A stretch of 10,253 nt of DNA from assembly GCA_964523735.1 (NCBI GenBank), contig CAZFYZ010000125.1:1-10253 (forward strand), given 5' to 3'. The translations under genes and the position numbers were made by a program. Below the pieces are notes generated by a model, which made no database searches, was not told the DNA's origin, and worked only from the letters and a program-made list of their open reading frames with translations. The stretch is from CAZFYZ01 sp964523735. Its GTDB lineage: Bacteria; Armatimonadota; UBA5829. Below, one piece after another: positions 7,227-10,253 of this stretch. Every line of letters starts with the position of its first letter. The stretch's first letter is position 1.

Positions 7227-7249
7227 TTTCGGGAATCTTGTTCCCGAAA
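7227..7249. other. Perfect 9-bp stem-loop upstream of the 419-residue gene
   Basis: TTTCGGGAA (7227-7235) and TTCCCGAAA (7241-7249) form a perfect 9-bp stem with a 5-base loop (TCTTG), 36 bases before the next start codon. Its core CGGGAA/TTCCCG matches the core of the stem-loop at 7106-7165, so arms of the two structures could pair with each other instead. No T-tract follows. A regulatory role is inferred. Confidence 0.6.
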
Positions 7250-7285
7250 CGCCGCAAGGCTAGCCGTACGAGACGAGGGTAGAAC

Positions 7286-8545
7286 ATGCAAATGTCAATG
7301 AGCAGACTGTTTGTTGCCTTGGACTGGCCTAGACGGCTATGGAGGGTTCTCCATGACGGCACCCCCTTCATCACTCTGCTGAGGCATCTGGACGTCCTGT
7401 TCCCGCAAGACGCCGTGCTTCTGGTAGAGACAGATGGAGCAGGACTGCCGGAGCCAGTGGAGCAGTTCGTTGACCGCGCGTGCAAAGGAGGTGGTGCACA
7501 GCTGTCTGCTGAGGGTTTTTCTCTCGCCTTGGATGCCGACAACCTTTTCCACTTGACTTCCGTGATGGAGGAATGCGGTATCGATGGGCTCGGCATATCG
7601 TTCTACGTCTATCGCGGCAGGCGGTTCCTGCTCACGGGTCATGATGCGGCGAACGACGACAATACGCCGTTCTCTGTCTCAGGCGAGGTCCCCGAGGGAT
7701 CCTTGCGCGAGTTCTGCGATCTGGCCGCGTGCCGTTACGCACTTGATACCCAGAGCCAATGGGACGAAGCGGATGCACCGTCGGCATCGCATGATCACTA
7801 TGCTGTCTACGAGCTCAGTTCTCCGCCCGTGCCCTCGCGCTGGCTTCAGATGACTAAGCCCTGCTCGATGGAATGCCATAGCTTGCTGCTTTCCGGAGGA
7901 TGGGTGCGCGACGGGTTGCTGTCTTGGCGGCGTGGAATACACTCGTGGCCGCTGTCGGACTTCTTTGATGGATTCGTTCGGGCACTGTTGGGCAGTGACG
8001 CAAGGGTCTACTTGTTTATCTATGTCCCGAGAGTGCTGCCAGGTGAGTTCCCGCAGGGCATGGATGTGATTGACGACGGGTGTTCTGTTCTGATCAGAGC
8101 AAGTATCGCACAGCTTGTTGGAGTCCGCTGGCACGACTGGGTTAGCGGGAGGATACCTCATACGTTTCTTGCATTCGCTGGCGAGCCGACGCTTCTTGAG
8201 AAGTCCCTGAACGCGCTTGATGCCAGCGCGGAGCTCGGCGAACAGGTGTCGTGCCATTGGTGGGATCCTCTGACGAAAGACGGATCCAGCTTTCTGGGGC
8301 AGTTCACCGGCGGGTGGCTCTGCTCAGTAGATCGGTACGAGAGCTACGACGAGGTTATCATGGCGTCGGAGACTCTCCTCAGCGATGCGGGCGGCATCCT
8401 CAGTCGGTTGGCTGACGAACTGGATATCCGCCTGTACCAGAACATCGGTCCGGCTGATACTGATCCGACAGACGGCGCAACAGCGGGCGACGAAGAGGGT
8501 GCGCTGCGGGGTAGACCTCCGCGAGGATGGCGCGCCTGCCGCTGA
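7286..8545 (+). CDS. Uncharacterised 419-residue protein
   Basis: I recognise no family. The protein has no signal peptide and no convincing membrane helix. It is rich in tryptophan and acidic residues and looks like two soluble alpha/beta regions. About 30-150 contains DVLFPQDAVLLVETDG, FVDRACKGGGAQ and LGISFYVYRGRRFLLTGHD. About 170-385 contains KPCSMECHS, ARVYLFIYVPRVLPGEF, WWDPLTKDGSSF and GQFTGGWLCSVDRYESYDEV. The last 30 residues (about 390-419) are low-complexity and may be a disordered tail or a run past a former stop. ATG at 7286 has GAGGG (7275-7279) 6 bases upstream; in-frame ATGs at 7292 and 7298 are alternatives. It follows the 160-residue orphan at 190 bases, and the two may belong to one accessory module (inference). 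Function is unknown. Confidence 0.72.
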   Translation: MQMSMSRLFVALDWPRRLWRVLHDGTPFITLLRHLDVLFPQDAVLLVETDGAGLPEPVEQFVDRACKGGGAQLSAEGFSLALDADNLFHLTSVMEECGIDGLGISFYVYRGRRFLLTGHDAANDDNTPFSVSGEVPEGSLREFCDLAACRYALDTQSQWDEADAPSASHDHYAVYELSSPPVPSRWLQMTKPCSMECHSLLLSGGWVRDGLLSWRRGIHSWPLSDFFDGFVRALLGSDARVYLFIYVPRVLPGEFPQGMDVIDDGCSVLIRASIAQLVGVRWHDWVSGRIPHTFLAFAGEPTLLEKSLNALDASAELGEQVSCHWWDPLTKDGSSFLGQFTGGWLCSVDRYESYDEVIMASETLLSDAGGILSRLADELDIRLYQNIGPADTDPTDGATAGDEEGALRGRPPRGWRACR

Positions 8546-8674
8546 TTCCGTGCTATCCTCCGGGACTGCCCATCCTGAGCGCGTCAAGGACGTCTCTGAG
8601 TGCCGGTGAGTGAGGACCAAGAAAGCACGTCAGTCCGGCATCACAACGTCTACCTAGACGGCCCCCGCGACTGA

Positions 8675-8833
8675 ATGCCCTCGTACATGAGTAAGGCGCG
8701 CCTAGCGAAGAAGACGCGCCTGACTCGCCCGATGGAGCCCCGTGGTGTTCAGTACAGCCGCGGACTCCTTATCAACTTTTCCTCTGACCTCGCCCAAATG
8801 ATAGGGGCCGACCTGACAAGCCGGGTGGGATAG
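8675..8833 (+). CDS. Possible small protein (52 residues), weak
   Basis: ATG at 8675 opens a frame ending in TAG at 8831-8833. The peptide has a basic N-terminal third (SKARLAKKTRLTRP), then a more hydrophobic, amphipathic part (SRGLLINFSSDLAQMIGADL). No Shine-Dalgarno sequence precedes it or the internal ATG at 8687, and I know no homologue. It could be a gene remnant or chance; codon composition alone does not settle it. Confidence 0.15.
   Translation: MPSYMSKARLAKKTRLTRPMEPRGVQYSRGLLINFSSDLAQMIGADLTSRVG
8694..8721. other. GC-rich hairpin (7-bp stem)
   Basis: AGGCGCG (8694-8700) pairs with CGCGCCT (8715-8721) across a 14-base loop. AGGCGCGCCT (8694-8703) is also a perfect palindrome by itself. 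It lies about 150 bases after the 419-residue gene. Without a T-tract on either strand it is not a clear terminator. Confidence 0.4.
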
Positions 8834-9007
8834 GGACGAACGGTCCTCGTCAAGCCCCGGTGGCTATCCTCCACCGCCTGCCTTGAAGCCGGGCCAGTGC
8901 ATCGACCAGCGGGTTCGGATAGCAACCGCTCGTAGTTATTCCCCCATTCCCCAGACATGACGCCTGAAGAATGGAAACAAAATGTGACGCCGCTTTTGCA
9001 GCCCCGC

Positions 9008-9066
9008 TTCTGGGGGTCCGATACGGAGATCTGACGCCACAAGTTCTAGGGGTCCGATGCGGGAGA
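9008..9066. repeat. Pair of direct repeats with GGGGTCCGAT core
   Basis: TTCT(G)GGGGTCCGAT(A)CGG-AGA at 9008-9029 and TTCT(A)GGGGTCCGAT(G)CGGGAGA at 9044-9066 differ by two substitutions and one inserted base, and start 36 bases apart. The second copy also forms a hairpin with the sequence after it: GTCCGAT (9052-9058) and ATCGGAC (9067-9073) are perfect complements around 8 bases. Two explanations fit: paired operator sites for the cyclase gene, or an insertion-sequence end. Read from the other strand the block begins TGTCCGAT at 9074, and repeated TCGGACCCC-type sequence near a TG terminus recalls IS21-family ends. No transposase gene is in the window. Confidence 0.55.
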
Positions 9067-9151
9067 ATCGGACAGTCTCTGTTCTGAGCTGTCACTTCCC
9101 GCGGATTACTGCGCAGGTTTCCATCTCGCTGCTGCGGGGAATTACCCTGCT

Positions 9152-10253
9152 ATGAAGACGCCGCAGTCCGTGAAGCAAATCCTCAAGCAACCCTCTGATC
9201 GTCGCGCTGCGTCGGCGGGCAAGCGCCAGTCGGCCAGCCGTGAGCAGGTGAAGTCGCCTGTCGAAGAAGCGCTTGAGCGTGCCACGGCGTGTCTCATCCG
9301 GGCTCAGTCGAAAGACGGCTACTGGCTCGGCGAACTCGAGGGCGACACGATACTCGAATCAGAGTACATCATCCTGATGCGATTCCTGCGGATGGGTGAC
9401 GAACACAAGCTCAGGAAAGCGGCGGCCTACATCACCTCCAAGCAGCTCGACAATGGCGGGTGGGCGATATTCCCTGGCGGGCCGGTGGATGTCTCGGCGT
9501 CGGTCAAGGCATACCTGTCGCTCAAGCTCACCGGAGTCTCTCCGCACGAGCCATACATGCGCCAGGCACGCGAAGCAATACGATCGGCCGGTGGCGTGGC
9601 AGCCGTCAACAGCTATACCAAGTTCTACCTGGCAATGCTCGGGCAGATCCCGTGGAACTCGGCGCCAGCCGTGCCGGCCGAAGTGATGCTGCTGCCGAAG
9701 TGGTTCTACTTCAACATCTATGAGATCTCGTCCTGGTCTCGCACGTTCGTGGTCCCGCTGACGATCATTTGGGCTCGTAAGCCTGTCACGCGGATCGATG
9801 AAGCGCACGGAATCGGCGAGCTGATGGAGGGGCAGGAAGGCGATCGCATCAGGTCGCGAATGAGCATCATTCCCCACAGCTGGCGCGACTTCTTCCTTGG
9901 GGTTGACTGGCTCATCAAGCTGGCGGAGCAGATTCGTCTGACGCCTTTCAGGCAAAAGGGCGTTGAGCTTGCCACTGATTGGATGCTGGCCCACTGCGAA
10001 CAGAGCGCGGGGCTGGGCGCCATATTCCCTCCGATCATCTACTCGCTGATTGCGATGCACGCGCTGGGCTACCCCCCGAGCGACCCGCAATTCCGGCGGG
10101 CGATGGAGGAACTGGAGAAGCTGCAGATCGAAGAGAATGACACTCTGCGCCTGCAGCCCTGCACGTCGCCTGTCTGGGATACCGCCATAGCCATGAACGC
10201 GCTGGCGGAGGCGGGGCTCCCGGCCAATCATCCCGTGCTCAAGAAGTCTGCCA
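9152..10253 (+). CDS. shc: Squalene-hopene cyclase, N-terminal part (3' end outside window)
   Basis: The enzyme cyclises squalene to hopene, the first committed step of hopanoid synthesis, and sits monotopically in the inner membrane. The frame is open from ATG 9152 to the window end (367 residues; full enzymes are about 630-680). Diagnostic blocks are the first QW-type repeat QSKDGYWLGELE (52-63), QLDNGGWAIFPGGP (98-111), the SHC segment VPAEVMLLPKWFYFNIYEIS (174-193) with SWSR after it, GLGAIFPP (287-294) and SPVWDTAIAMNALAEAGLPA (339-358). By comparison with the Alicyclobacillus enzyme the catalytic DxDD should fall near residue 405, about 40 residues past the edge, so activity cannot be judged. 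The N-terminus is about 30 residues longer than that enzyme and is polar and basic. Start choice is moderate: GGGGA lies 11 bases upstream, and GTG at 9170 is an alternative. Confidence 0.95.
   Translation, partial: MKTPQSVKQILKQPSDRRAASAGKRQSASREQVKSPVEEALERATACLIRAQSKDGYWLGELEGDTILESEYIILMRFLRMGDEHKLRKAAAYITSKQLDNGGWAIFPGGPVDVSASVKAYLSLKLTGVSPHEPYMRQAREAIRSAGGVAAVNSYTKFYLAMLGQIPWNSAPAVPAEVMLLPKWFYFNIYEISSWSRTFVVPLTIIWARKPVTRIDEAHGIGELMEGQEGDRIRSRMSIIPHSWRDFFLGVDWLIKLAEQIRLTPFRQKGVELATDWMLAHCEQSAGLGAIFPPIIYSLIAMHALGYPPSDPQFRRAMEELEKLQIEENDTLRLQPCTSPVWDTAIAMNALAEAGLPANHPVLKKSA

Larger units (their letters stand above)
8546..9151. other. Gene-poor stretch of about 600 bases
   Basis: No well-supported gene is present on either strand. 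It holds a short palindrome CGTCTA/TAGACG (8647-8660), a GC-rich hairpin (8694-8721), two very short + strand frames (8675-8833 and 8957-9034), a pair of direct repeats (9008-9066) and a small hairpin (9052-9073). Minus-strand frames here lack recognisable motifs. I see no RNA gene. The last 80 bases before the cyclase gene show no clear promoter. Confidence 0.6.

Noticed and set aside
8908..8930. GGTTCGGAT within AGCGGGTT...AACCGCT, suggestive of a tRNA T-arm
   Set aside because: No acceptor stem, D-arm or anticodon arm can be placed around it.
8749..9095. Two overlapping minus-strand frames in the gene-poor stretch
   Set aside because: They overlap each other in different frames, lack ribosome sites and recognisable domains, and cross the direct repeats.
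9359..10231. Minus-strand open frame (290 residues) opposite the cyclase
   Set aside because: Shadow of the squalene-hopene cyclase, whose family motifs are unambiguous.

Overview
The window is a GC-rich bacterial chromosome segment in which every supported gene is on the + strand. The combination of recF followed by dciA (DUF721), a type II-secretion-like pseudopilin with an H-X9-DG motif, a Gfo/Idh/MocA oxidoreductase and a squalene-hopene cyclase suggests Armatimonadota or a neighbouring lineage such as a Planctomycetes-like group. That placement rests on gene content only and is tentative. No rRNA, tRNA or CRISPR array is visible.

Positions 1-5467 are a tightly packed run of five genes: the 3' part of recF, dciA (4-base overlap), rtcB (RNA ligase), a Gfo/Idh/MocA oxidoreductase (5-base gap, TTG start) and an MFS transporter starting directly after the oxidoreductase stop. 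The spacing suggests one or two transcripts. The first two genes serve DNA repair and replication and rtcB serves RNA repair. The oxidoreductase and transporter look like a small-molecule uptake and oxidation pair. The transporter carries an extra C-terminal membrane segment and soluble domain.

Positions 5468-6406 hold a promoter-like sequence overlapped by an 8-bp inverted repeat, then a GTG-started, cysteine-rich pseudopilin with a clear prepilin cleavage site.

Positions 6407-9151 are looser and probably accessory. Two genes that I cannot assign to a named family (160 and 419 residues) are separated by a 190-base spacer with two strong stem-loops sharing CGGGAA/TTCCCG arms. A gene-poor stretch of about 600 bases follows. 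It contains a GC-rich hairpin, two tiny reading frames of doubtful status, and a pair of direct repeats that may be the leftover end of an insertion sequence.

Positions 9152-10253 encode the N-terminal two thirds or less of a squalene-hopene cyclase (hopanoid synthesis). The window ends before its catalytic DxDD motif would be reached.
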